Assembly (NCBI GenBank): GCA_037355855.1
Contig: CM074764.1
Location: forward strand, 3,658,001 to 3,722,000
Length of the DNA: 64,000 bases
Direction: 5' to 3'
Origin: Pseudo-nitzschia pungens
Taxonomy: Eukaryota; Bacillariophyta; Bacillariophyceae; Bacillariales; Bacillariaceae
The translations under genes and the position numbers were made by a program. Shown in pieces: positions 53,319 to 63,867 of this stretch. Within the stretch, counting starts at the first letter, position 1; each line of letters starts with the position of its first letter. The notes under the pieces were generated by a model. That model searched no databases. It had not been told where the DNA came from and saw nothing but the letters and a program-made list of their open reading frames with translations.

Positions 53319-53880
53319 ATGCCAAAAGGCATCCTGGTTAGCACCGGAAACATAACAATCACAGATCTGGAGGAGGGCATTGACGATGATGACGACAACG
53401 CCAGCAATAAGGACTACACGCCAACAGAGTCGTATGACGATTCGCACTTATCGGATTTGATCAACAAGGGACAGGCCCTCGCAGAATCAGAAGATATGAA
53501 AGATGCACCGATACAAGACGATGACAACTCGTCGACCTCAAATGAAGATCCAGGCGCGTCGGATAACAACGCAGACGCAGCAACACCAGCGATAGAGCAG
53601 GCGCCAAATGCCAGCAAGGTCGTAACCGACGGAACAACGACCAAGGATGTAGCAGGGGATGAAGAGGACAGCGTGGACACAACACCGGATGAAGGGGTCG
53701 GCAATCGAATTAGAAATACTTTTGAACCGATCGCACATCGCTTACAAACCACTGTCCGGCAGACACACAACAAGTATAGAACAGAGGAGGGCTTTACGTC
53801 CACAAGTCGGAGTCGCATATTTGTAACTGCCGGGTACAGTACGCAAATGCTGTACAAAAGATTAGTGAAGAGCATGAAGC
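53319..53880 (+). pseudogene. Copia B acidic linker and start of RT
   Basis: MPKGILVSTGNITITDLEE then an Asp/Glu-rich linker, then EGFTSTSRSRIFVTAGY. A frameshift near 53845 precedes the ISEEHEAIV sequence, which R6 interrupts at 53888. Confidence 0.8.
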
Positions 53881-53888
53881 AATTGTGT

Positions 53889-54843
53889 GTTGATATTCGC
53901 TCGTCAGCGATCTTCGGGAACGACTCGTAGATATAAACTGTTTCATACTGGCCTAAAAGTAGGGGAAAGCCTTAACAAGAATGGTACATAAAGTCCTGGC
54001 AAATCGTGAGTCTACAGTGGACTGTTCAAGGTCTATTGCATACGCTCAAGCAATACAAAGCACTTCCCTAGAGGTACATCGGAATCGATCGAAAAAGGAG
54101 GGCATGATAGGTTTCTATTTTAGAGTAAAAGAAAGAGTGAATAAAAGGGAGCTGAGCCAAAGCGCTCAGCTCTGTATTGTATCGTGACAGCGCTCCGATA
54201 ACTCGTATAATAACAGAGCCCTGTAGCTCTGGTACTGTATTCTACGGGTAGCGTAGCGGAGTAGCGTAGTGGAGTAGCGTAGCTTAATTAAGCTCCGCTT
54301 AATTCAATCGTGTGCTTGCTTGCTTGCTAGCGCGTTGGGTAACTGTTTGGGCCGGGTATCCGGTCATGGTACACATTATACACCAATGACCCGACCCCGG
54401 CGGTAGCATCGTATCTTAGCATGGTATCATGGTAGGCTAGCATCTTTCAGTATCTCGCAGCCTTAGCAACCCTAACCCTGTAGCATTTAGCTACACCACG
54501 ACAGGAGGTGCTTTACTCGGGGTACGTACGATTGGTACAAATCGTACGCGGCGACCCTAGTAAACTCTGCTAGCATCCATACTAAACAGGATAGGTCTGC
54601 TGCTAAGCCTGCTGCTAAGCCTGTTGCTAAGCCTGCTGCTAAGCCTGTTGCTAAGCCTGCTGCTAAGCCTGTTGCTAAGCCTGTTGCTGAGTCTGTTGCT
54701 AGGCCTGTATGCTACCAATTAGCACACATCTCAGCACTCAGCTCAGCACCTGTTAGTCAGCTACTGGATGTTGCTGACTGTAGACCCAGTAGCCCTTCTA
54801 CACAGGGCCTTAGCACAGATCATAGCACACTGGATATCTTCAT
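53889..54843 (-). mobile_element. Dispersed non-autonomous repeat, copy R6, inserted in copia B RT
   Basis: 955 bp in reverse orientation: begins GTTGATATTCGC and ends GGATATCTTCAT. It is flanked by a perfect 8-base duplication AATTGTGT (53881-53888 and 54844-54851). Taking out the element and one copy restores the RT frame ISEEHEAIVLVAAAIANYNN. This copy defines the ends of the family. Confidence 0.93.
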
Positions 54844-54851
54844 AATTGTGT

Positions 54852-56671
54852 TGGTGGCGGCAGCCATCGCCAACTACAACAACCTAGATGCAAGTCAGGT
54901 AACAAAACAGTATGGCGTGAAACAAGGGCTCAAGATTTTTAGCAAAGAGGGTGTAAATGCTGTGCTAAAAGAGCTACAACAATTCCATGACCAGAGAGTG
55001 GGCTCAGTTGTTGATCCACAAAGCATGACAAAGGAGCAAGTGCAACAGGCGCTCCCGTACCTAGTAATGTTCCTGAAATGAAAGCAAGAGGGGAAGGTAA
55101 AAGGCAGGGGGTGTGCTGACGGGCGCAAACAAAGAGATTTCATAGCTAAAGAGGATGTGGCCTCACCAACTGTTTCACTGTATGCACTAATGTTGTCATG
55201 TGTTATCGATGCAATCCAAGGACGAGATGTGGCAACAGTGGATATTCCAGGCGCCTTCCTACAAACAGACATGCCTGAAGGAGAAGATGTGTTCATCCGT
55301 TTGGACGGCACCATGGCCGAATTGCTATGCAGGATCGATCCGAAAATGTACCGACCACATATGATTAATCGTAATGGAAAGAAGATGTTATATGCGAAGG
55401 CAGAGAAAGCAATCTATGGCACAATGCGAGCAGCAATATTGTTCTGGGAGAACCTATCTGGCACACTCAAGGAGTGGGGTTTTGAGTGGAACCCATACGA
55501 TGCGTGCACAATGAACAAGATTATTAATGGGAAACAATGCACAATTGTTTGGCACGTAGATGACCTCAAAATATCTCACAAGGATCCAGCAGTCGTAACA
55601 GAAGTAATCAAGGACCTAAACAGGGTGTACGGGAAGATATCACCACTAACTTCTGAGACTCGGGGCAAGATACATGACTACGTGGGAATGACCATTGACT
55701 ACACTGAGGCAGGAGTCGTCAAATTCAGCAGCATGTTTGATTATCTCGAGGAGATCCTACAAAATCTACCAGCCGACCTGAATGGCTGTGAGGCCGAGAC
55801 CCCTGCTGCAGACCATCTATTCAAGATTAATGCATCATGTGAGCAACTGGAGGAGGATAAGGCTATCCTCTTCCACCACTATGTGGCCAAGTTATTGTTC
55901 ATGGCCAAACGCACAAGACCAGACATACAAACAGCAATTGCATTCCTCTGCACCAGAACGAAGGCACCAGACATGGATGACTGGAAGAAGCTCAAGCAGG
56001 TACTCTCTTATCTCAAAGAAACACCATTTTTGCCATTGGTACTTGGATGGGACGCAACAGGTGATGTTTACTGGCATGTTGATGCAGCATTTGCAGTGCA
56101 TGAGGACATGGGGAGTCATACAGGTGGTTTCATGACATTTGGTCGGGGTGGAGCCATTGCCACGTCCACTCAACAAAAGCTCAACACTAGGAGCTCAACA
56201 GAAGCGGAAATTGTTGGAGTCGATGATAACATGTCCTTCATTTGTTGGGCACGACAATTCCTGATGGCACAGGGCCAGCACATGACAGACAATGTGCAGG
56301 ATGGAACATCAGAACCAGCAGTTGGAACCGGTGCAACCATTTTATATCAAGACAATACAAGTTCAATTCGATTAGAAAAGAATGGTAAAGCAAGTAGTGG
56401 AAAGAAGACGAAGCATATCAACATCAGGTACTTCTTCGTTACAGACCGAGTGCAGAAGGGAGAGGTAACAATTGAATACATGCCAACTGACCAGATGATC
56501 GCAGACAACTTCACCAAGTCATTGCAAGGGTCTCTGTTCCGAAAGTTCCGAAACACTATCTTGGGAATCTCGGAGCAAGAGTATAATGAGTACAAGCAAG
56601 CCTATTATAAAGCAAAGGACGCTCGGTCGTATCAGGACAATGTAGCCAAGAATACCAAAGTGGTAACCTAA
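54852..56671 (+). pseudogene. Copia B reverse transcriptase and RNase H
   Basis: One frame from 54848 to 56671 with a single in-frame TGA at 55079-55081, where element A has CGG (Arg). The 504-codon part from 55157 includes VATVDIPGAFLQTD (D29), VWHVDDLKIS (VDD at 134-136), and RNase H with YWHVDAAFAVH, STEAEIVG and ILYQDNTSSIRL. It ends with SLFRKFRNTILGISEQEYNEY, as in A. Better preserved than the rest of B. Confidence 0.9.
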
Positions 56672-56687
56672 CAACATTGCAGGAGTG

Positions 56688-56930
56688 TGTTGAGAATCAT
56701 ACGAGTCAAACGGTCTGTCATACACACGTGTCACAAAATATTAGTAGAATATTAGTAATGTGGTAAATCGAAGTAAATCGGACCACAACAATAACAAAAG
56801 GCTAAGACATGATGTCCAACAGAGCACATGCATACACTTTGAAAATTATCTAGTTTATAAAGTTATCCAATTTTCTTCTTGAGACTGGACACGTGGTTGC
56901 TTTATTGGCACAACGCTTGTTCCTTCGACA
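56688..56930 (+). repeat. 3' LTR of copia B
   Basis: 243 bp, followed by the AAGTG duplication. Confidence 0.95.
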
Positions 56931-56935
56931 AAGTG

Positions 56936-57058
56936 TGATGCCCAACAAAGCACATGCTTACACTTTGAAAATTATCTAGTTTATGAAGTTTATCCAATTT
57001 TCTTCTTGAGGCTGGACAATAGTGTTGTTTTATTGGCACACCGTTTGTTCCTTCAACA
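56936..57058 (+). repeat. 3' LTR of copia A, right part
   Basis: Last 123 bases of the LTR of A, resuming exactly where the left part stops. The sum with the left part is 234 bp, the length of the 5' LTR. Confidence 0.95.
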
Positions 57059-57063
57059 AGCCG

Positions 57064-57758
57064 AAGAATAGATTCCGTGTTGCACGTTCTGTGTGTGGTA
57101 TTCTGTTATTTTGTATGGGCACGGAAGTGTTCTGCGTGCAATGTTCTGGATACCGGTAGAGAGAACCAAACCGTTTCGAGGCAGTACGTACGGTATAAGG
57201 ATGGTTCGTGGGGTGGTAGTAACACCAAACGCTCGTCAAAGAGAGCATGATGCACAGCACCATCCCTGCCTACCAGTATCTGGTTAGGTACTAGACTAGG
57301 GGTCCATTGGCAAAGATCTCGGCCAGGAGGAGCGAAGGGCGACGAGCACGGAGACAAAGGGACAGCAGAACGGAATGGAATGAAAGCGGAAGAAGGAATC
57401 GACGAACACAAAATGGCGACGACGTCCTCGGGTTTTTGCGTTTGCCTGCTACGAGTAGTTTCTACTGCTGTGATGGACGATCTCACACACACGTCGTGAA
57501 GATTCTTTGAAGCAATAATTCAAATGCAGTTCTCTAAGTACAATTCCATTTCTGAAACACCGCGTGCCGGAAGAGGGTCAACCAGGCACAAAAAGCGCGC
57601 TCGTTACCACCACGTGCACGGGACTATCATCGAACGATTTCAATCCATCAATCGATGAATCAATCATCCAAAAGAATGATGAAACGCCGGCACGGTACGG
57701 TACGAATCAATCCATCGCCTCGATCCATCCATGCTTGCTTGCGTTCGTTCTCTTATTT
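57064..57758. other. Non-coding stretch downstream of the glycosyltransferase-like gene
   Basis: Only short frames; none recognised. It includes the probable 3' UTR of the minus-strand gene that ends at 57759. Confidence 0.4.
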
Positions 57759-59768
57759 CTAGTTCGAGCACGGCAGGAAGGTTTCTTTGTGGTGGGGCAT
57801 GGTCTGGTTGACGTCCCAGCGCGTTCCCGTGGGGAAAAAGATCACGTTTTTGCTCAGGCCCCAATCGATGTAATCGTCGTAGCATCGCAACCCGTCCCCC
57901 GGAAGGTTCGCCTCGCAAAACATTCGGTTCCCAAACCGAGAGGCGTTCTCCTTCTCGTCGGCGAGCGGGGATTTCTCGGTCGCGGTCTTTGTTGCCCACA
58001 TCGGATCCCTGGACGCTTCCTCGGAAGCAGCGACGACCGTGTGCGAGAGAAGCGTCATGAGCGGGAGGGTCTGCGTAAAAGACGAATACCTGGAGGCGAT
58101 CAACACATCGGTGGCTCCCAGGAGCGATGCATCGATGATCTGGCTGGCCCAGTTCGCCAGGCAGAGCTGGGAGGTTGCAAAATTCTTGGTGTAGCTGACG
58201 CCGGCACCGCTCTCGATTCTCAGTTGCGGAAAGGAGATCGTCGTAATGTTGTAGGGAATCGCGGCTGCCGCTAGCTTTTCGATCGCGGACTTGTCATCGC
58301 TCGCGACAAAAATCAACGGAGAGAGCTTGTAGGGAATCTCGTGATGATCGAGTCCTTCAGTGGACTTCATCTTCGATGCCGCTGCGGACTCGATGCGGAG
58401 CGTCAATTGATGGATTACCTTCGCCATGTTGACCAGCCATTGGTCGCTGTTTTGGATTCCTCGTCTCTTGCGTACGAAATCTCCCTTCTCTCCGTTTCCG
58501 GTTCGAATGTGGATTCCTATCGTGATGCGCTCCGAAAATTGGTGCTTCGTCTCCGCAAAATATTTTATCTTGTCGTTGTACCGAAACAAGGACCGCAACT
58601 GGTCAAAGAACCGCAGGTCCCAGATGGCGTTCTCGAGGACCATGGCCTTTGTTACTTCTCTTCCCGGGCAATGGTAGTGAAACCCGGGAACCGCGTTCTG
58701 AAAGAAGATCGTGACGTTGTCTCTCACCCCCCGGTTCACGATGTCGTACCGACGACGCACAAAGGGCGACAGCTTGTTTTTCTTTGTCTTATCGAGGATG
58801 GTGATGTTGTTCTTGGCCACTTCGGTGGATCGTCGCGATTGCAACAACAGATCGGTTGCGGTTTCGTTTGCACCTCCATCCGTCAACATCGGACCGGCGC
58901 CAAAGAGCAGTTCGAACAAGTCGAGCTTGGATCTTGTTTTTCCGATAACTACTTTGCAATTGCGCCCCCATTTGACCCAAAGATTTCGAGCCCCCATTTC
59001 CCCAGCGGCGCGGAAGGCAGCCGCCTGTCGAATCAGCCTGTGACCGAGGCCACAACAGCCCGCATACAATATAGGATGTGTCGGTCTCTTTTGTTGTTCC
59101 TTGTCGCCGTCGTCGTCGTCGTTGTCGTTGTCACTGTCATTGGACAATTCTTGGACTTCTTTGGTCACCGATGCTATTCGCAATGCATTGAAGTAGCCTC
59201 TGAAGTCATCGGGGGGTATCCGTTTCAATCCTCTCGACATGATGCCAAACTTGTTGCTCGCGTTGTTACTGTTGTCTTTGTCGCCGCCTTGTTCATCGTT
59301 CGTTGTCGATTTCACGACGAGTGGTGTGTCCGGCATAAAATCTATGGTTGCTCCGATGTAATGCGACTGGAATGCCGATAACTTCCGGGTAGATAGCGTC
59401 ACGTAGCATGCCGAAAACAGAGATGCCACGAGGCAGTAAATCACCATGCGAGGTGATGACCTACGGGAGGATACCCTGCCGGACGATGATTCGTCCGGGT
59501 TTGACAGCAGCACTTGCTGTTGCTGGCATTCAAGGGAATTGGTTTTGGACGATTGCACACTATTTATCTTCCTCAACGAATTGTTGGAGCAAGAACTATC
59601 GTCGGGGGATACGGATGCGGATGCGGATTCGGTTTGCATGATTGTTGTTCGTCCCGCTTCGATTCGATTCGATTGGCAACAACCCTCTACTTTCACTTTC
59701 CTTATTTTCTTTATCTCTTCCGTGCTACTTTCACGTGCCGTGTTGTGTTTGCTCTTCTCGTTGATCAA
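57759..59768 (-). CDS. Type II membrane glycosyltransferase-like protein (fucosyltransferase/NodZ-like), 669 aa
   Basis: The long Ser/Gln-rich cytosolic N-terminus (1-107) is followed by one membrane anchor at about 108-125 (MVIYCLVASLFSACYVTL), an Asp-rich stem (205-225), and a lumenal domain from about 230. Conserved-looking blocks: AGCCGLGHRLIRQAAAFRAA (about 236-255), IGIHIRTGNGEKGD (417-430), and TDVLIASRYSSFTQTLP (about 560-575). The IHIRxGNGE block resembles the donor-binding His-x-Arg motif of alpha-1,6-fucosyltransferases and NodZ (GT23), and the last block sits where that family has its conserved Ser-rich stretch. This would place it in the Golgi, acting on glycans with GDP-fucose. 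The resemblance is from memory. There are no introns and no stops. Met-1 is the first ATG; Met-44 is an alternative. Confidence 0.65.
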   Translation of the reverse strand: MINEKSKHNTARESSTEEIKKIRKVKVEGCCQSNRIEAGRTTIMQTESASASVSPDDSSCSNNSLRKINSVQSSKTNSLECQQQQVLLSNPDESSSGRVSSRRSSPRMVIYCLVASLFSACYVTLSTRKLSAFQSHYIGATIDFMPDTPLVVKSTTNDEQGGDKDNSNNASNKFGIMSRGLKRIPPDDFRGYFNALRIASVTKEVQELSNDSDNDNDDDDGDKEQQKRPTHPILYAGCCGLGHRLIRQAAAFRAAGEMGARNLWVKWGRNCKVVIGKTRSKLDLFELLFGAGPMLTDGGANETATDLLLQSRRSTEVAKNNITILDKTKKNKLSPFVRRRYDIVNRGVRDNVTIFFQNAVPGFHYHCPGREVTKAMVLENAIWDLRFFDQLRSLFRYNDKIKYFAETKHQFSERITIGIHIRTGNGEKGDFVRKRRGIQNSDQWLVNMAKVIHQLTLRIESAAASKMKSTEGLDHHEIPYKLSPLIFVASDDKSAIEKLAAAAIPYNITTISFPQLRIESGAGVSYTKNFATSQLCLANWASQIIDASLLGATDVLIASRYSSFTQTLPLMTLLSHTVVAASEEASRDPMWATKTATEKSPLADEKENASRFGNRMFCEANLPGDGLRCYDDYIDWGLSKNVIFFPTGTRWDVNQTMPHHKETFLPCSN

Positions 59769-60945
59769 TGGCTACATGCATCATGTGAAAGTCGCTTTGG
59801 GATCTGCAAATTGATTTTGAATGGAGAAAGAATCCCGTCTGAATTGTTCCGCATCGCGAAGGAACGAGATCGGTGCGATGATTCGTGATTGATTCACGAA
59901 GGTGCAAGATTTTTGTTCCATTGGGCATCAATCATAGTTGCGACTTAGCGGTTTGGCCATGGAAAAGTGTCAACCAAGACTGCATCCGTTTAAGAGTGGA
60001 AACCCCCCCGAGTCGATCGAAACCGTGACCTAAAATCAGAATAAAAATAATTGCATCACATCGTCTGCTCCGCACGTGCTAGTACTAGAGTACGACGCAT
60101 TACACCTTCAACCATGACAATACGAATTCTGGGTTCTACGGTGTTGGAATGATATAGAATACAGTAATCTTACTTCACACCAGATCTTCACCATCACATC
60201 CCATTATTTGTTCGAAACAATTATGCGTTTCGGCACTTCGTGGGTTGCCAATGGATGATTCATTCGGTTGGTGCGCGGGATTTGAAATAAAAAATGATGC
60301 AAACAATGGTCTCGAATGAGGTCATTATGACTTATTTGTTGATGTTTTGGGCAGGGGTAATATGCAGATTTATGGGTTGCGCACTGAATTAAAGGTAATT
60401 AGCACCAACTACGAAGTATTTATTATTATCTGTTTCTCCAAGTCTTGAAAACAGAAACTTGGAGAATGCTTGGCTTTCGTGGTCGACAAAAAATTATTGT
60501 CAGAATTAATTTTGTCATCAATCACAGATCCCTACCGAAATGTCATAAATGTTTAGGGAAAATCGAAAAGTCAACTTTTCGAGATCGTGTGTAACCCCTA
60601 TCAACCTATATATCGTTGAAAAGCTTAAGACGAGGAGAACACAAATATGGCAGTGGTTTCCCAGTTTTATAGAGCCCAAATATTCAAAAATTTATTTTTA
60701 TTACTGTATATGAACATAAACTCAAAAATAGCAATTTGATTCTCCGCGACTCTTAGTTTCAAATAAATCGAAACTCCGCGCACTCTCAGCAAGCACGCCG
60801 AGTCATTTCTGGACGGTTAAACCGTTTAAAAAACAAGGCCTTCCACGTGTAAATAGAAATAAATAAAAAGAAGCCCATCGAATTTTGAAATCAATCTCTC
60901 AAAAAACAAACCATTCGAGGTGCGATCAATACTTACCGTAACCAT
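59769..60945. other. Intergenic stretch upstream of the glycosyltransferase-like gene
   Basis: AT-rich and without recognisable genes. The first few hundred bases probably hold the promoter of the minus-strand gene. Confidence 0.5.
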
Positions 60946-61335
60946 TAGAGGTGCGTTCGATACACAACGAACTGGACACAGATTCGATACTCAACGATTC
61001 GAGGTGCGAGCCAGGTGATCTCCATTTCAATTCGATACTCAGCAAACGCGACGGGGATATATTATTCGATACTCAACAAATCGATACCCAACGATTCGAT
61101 ACCCAACGATTCGAGGTGCGATTCCATACTCAACGATTCGAGGTGCGAGCCAGGTGATACTCCATTTCAATTCGATGATACTCTCCTATTATTCGATACT
61201 CAGCGAACGCAACGTGGATACATTATTCCATACTCAACGATTTGAGGTGCGAGCCGGGTGATACTCCATTTCAATTCGATACTCTATTATTCGATACTCA
61301 GCGAACGCAACGTGGATACATTATTCGATACTCAA
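60945..61335. repeat. Tandem repeats of ATTCGATACTCAACGATTCGAGGTGCG type
   Basis: A mosaic of CGATACTCAACGATTCG, GAGGTGCGAGCCAGGTGATACTCC and ATTTCAATTCGATACTC phrases, each repeated three or more times with different spacing. Confidence 0.85.
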
Positions 61336-61429
61336 GTAGAAAGCAGTAATAGTGATAGTGAATAAAATTAAGTCTTAACAATTGAAGGTCCATCTAATAG
61401 AAATCCATATTCCCAGAGATCAGTAGGTT

Positions 61430-62150
61430 AGGACGGAGTTCTGTCAGGACAGATGTTACCCTAGTAATTCCTGTCAACCGTTTACAGTTTGGTCAGGACG
61501 GATGTTAGAGGACGGATATTACCCTAATTCCTGTCAACCGTTTACAGTTCGGTCTGTATCCTAGCACCCTGTAGATCTTATAAAAAGGGGTTGCTAAGAA
61601 CTGAGGTATGTAGATGTGGTACAAGTTCTACTAGAAGGGCCTAGCATCCTGTCTAGCAACCGTTTACAGTTCAGTCTGTATCCTAGCACCCTGTAGATCT
61701 TATAAAAAGGGGTTGCTACGAACTGAGATATGTAGATGTGGTACAAGTTCTACTAGAAGGGCCTAGCATCCTGTCTAGCATCCTGTTCAGTTCCCCTCTT
61801 AGCACAGTAAAGTTCCGTTAATCAGTTAGCACACTGAATATTTTATAATATTGGTCTGATAAAGGATAGGGCATGTAGATCTGGTACAAATTCTACTACA
61901 AGGACCCAGCATCCTGTCTAGCATCCTGTTAAGTGTCCCCCCTAGCACAGTTGAGTTCCGTTCTTTATCAGTTAGCACCCCCTGTAGATCTTCCAGTATT
62001 GATTAGATAAGAACAGGGGCGTGTAGATCTGGTAGAAGTTCTACAGACTTAGCCCAGCATCCTGTCTAGCATCCTGTTCAGTGTCTCGCTTAGCACACTA
62101 AAGTTCCGTTAATCAGTTAGCACCCCTGTAGATCTTCTAATACCGTATGG
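61430..62150. repeat. Tandem repeat with a unit of about 123 bp
   Basis: CAACCGTTTACAGTTC recurs at 61535 and 61658 (period 123). The unit includes CCCTGTAGATCTTATAAAAAGG and GGTACAAGTTCTACTAGAAGGG. More diverged, partial units occur to about 62140. Confidence 0.85.
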
Positions 62151-62244
62151 TACCGTACCCTATTGGTGTTCTAAGAGCCCAAGAATGTAACTATGATACA
62201 TATCTATCCTATTATAGGGCTGTACCACCCAGTAAAATCTTATG

Positions 62245-62625
62245 GTGCATTAAATAGATGTGACACCCAAAGTATCAGGTCTTTCTGACTCAGACTTTTT
62301 TCATAGTCCCAAGCATGCATAGGGGGAGGACTATTAACACTGGAACGGTGGAAATACTCTTTTTCTGAATTTAGATAGGTCATTTTGTCTATTTTCTAGT
62401 CATAATGGGCAGTACTGGAATAAATGTGCATTAAATAGATGTGACACCCAAAGTATCAGGTCTTTCTGACTCAGACTTTTTCCATAGTCCCAACCATCCC
62501 TAGGGGGAGGGCTATTGGCGCTGGAACGGTGGAAATACTCCATTTCTGAATTTAGATAGGTCATTTTGTCTATTTTCTAGTGATAATGGGCAGTACTGGA
62601 GGAAATGTGCATGAAATAGACCTTT
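62245..62625. repeat. 181-bp tandem duplication
   Basis: GTGCATTAAATAGATGTGAC starts at 62245 and 62426, and a third, partial copy starts at 62607. The two full copies are highly similar. Confidence 0.9.
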
Positions 62626-62639
62626 TTCCATTTTTTCGA

Positions 62640-63101
62640 CCACTATGGTCTGTCCTTTTTCCGCCTCGGCGTCTGTCCTTTTCCGCTCAATTTCAAGCGC
62701 CGGCTGTCCATTTTCGGCCAAATACAGAGCCGGCAGAGCTTTTTCGGAGTCTCGAGTTTTCTATTTCCACCGTAATTTCAACTAGACAAAAAATAAGTCG
62801 GTTCTCCGTACTTTTCAGAGCGAATTTTAATAAGCCCTCGAAAATGTGTACATCAATTCTTGATAGCAAGAAGAAGTTGTCTGACTTAGCCAACTAATAG
62901 ACAATCAAGTTCACTGTTTTGTGGTGATTGCGTATACAAGTATTTTAAAAATTTTATGCGACGTCTGGTTGCCGAGAATTGATGTACAGATTTTCGACCC
63001 CCTAAAAACAAACCAAAAAGGCATAAACATTTATGAAAGATGAATTTGGTGGCATGACAGGTGTGCTTACGGAAACCAACCAATACGAAAGGTTCGGTAA
63101 T
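62640..63101. other. Non-coding stretch
   Basis: No gene or repeat recognised. Confidence 0.5.
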
Positions 63102-63633
63102 ACGAAGATATTTCACCTCGATATTATGGAACTACTAACTGTCGGGGTATGGTCAGTGTGTACAATATGTACTACAACTGGATACCCAGCCCCTGCAGTG
63201 AACAAGCGAGCAAGTTTAGCAAGCGCATCAATCAGAAGTACAGTACTACAGTGTACAGCGTGTACACTACAGTACTGGTGCTACAGGTGTAAGTAAAGGG
63301 TATGGTCAGTACGTTGAATTAAGTACTGGACCTACGTGCCCTGACCCTTTACCGACATACAAATCAGCGATACGGAACAATTATCTTATTCGGAGCTCCA
63401 TCCGAGCTCTCACTCTTTGGAATTTAGTCAGTTAAAAGCCTCTAAAAGAACACATCATGCCCGGCATCCTTTTTAGACTTCTCCAACGCACCTCTAGAGT
63501 GGTAACTAGTGTACTCCTAGTGTATGCAATGGCATCTGTATGATTGCCTTGTTGTTACCTTATCCTTTTCCAGTGCCTCAAGCTAGTATACTGTTGTTGC
63601 TGCTCTCCCTGTTTTGCTGACGAGCGAAATCAT
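63102..63633 (+). mobile_element. Dispersed non-autonomous repeat, copy R7 (short form)
   Basis: Starts with CGAAGATATTTCACC and ends CTGACGAGCGAAAT. Closest to R4 (40352-40904), sharing TTCACCTCGATATTAT, GGTACTACAGTGTACAGCG-like and TTAAAAGCCTCTAAAAGAACA segments. Confidence 0.7.
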
Positions 63634-63867
63634 TACAGTAATTAAGTCTTACCTGGTACCAGCACGATTACTATGTTGTCGGTTTACCGCCGGGTATTGT
63701 TGTTGAAACTTCTACAACAACGAGTTACAAGTATGGAAGTACAACGTACGAGAAAATTTACTTACGTAGAAAATTTACTTACGTAACTTACCGGTAGTTC
63801 GGAATACTAATTCGTTCTTTCATCAAAAAACTGTCCTAATATTTTGAGGCCCAAAGTTTCACCTTCA

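Larger units (their letters stand above)
51970..56930 (+). mobile_element. Copia LTR retrotransposon B, inserted in the 3' LTR of A
   Basis: LTRs at 51970-52209 (240 bp) and 56688-56930 (243 bp), TGTTGAG to CAACA/CGACA. The target duplication AAGTG is perfect (51965-51969 and 56931-56935). B is a related but distinct subfamily from A. Its internal region is rearranged: most of gag is missing, a gag/protease segment is inverted, the integrase core is deleted, and R6 interrupts the RT region. RT and RNase H are otherwise well preserved. It cannot move without help. Confidence 0.95.
44188..57058 (+). mobile_element. Copia LTR retrotransposon A, carrying nested insertions
   Basis: Bounded by a 234-bp 5' LTR (44188-44421) and a 234-bp 3' LTR split into 51859-51969 and 56936-57058. 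The AGCCG target duplication is perfect (44183-44187 and 57059-57063). It holds copia element B in its 3' LTR and dispersed repeat R5 in its RT gene. Removing both leaves about 6.4 kb. Gene order gag, protease, integrase, RT, RNase H places it in Ty1/copia. Several stops and frameshifts make it inactive. The two LTRs differ at about 6 of 234 positions by eye. Confidence 0.96.

Noticed and set aside
58341..59381. 346-codon plus-strand frame within the glycosyltransferase-like gene
   Set aside because: Antisense shadow of an intact conserved-looking protein; no features of its own.
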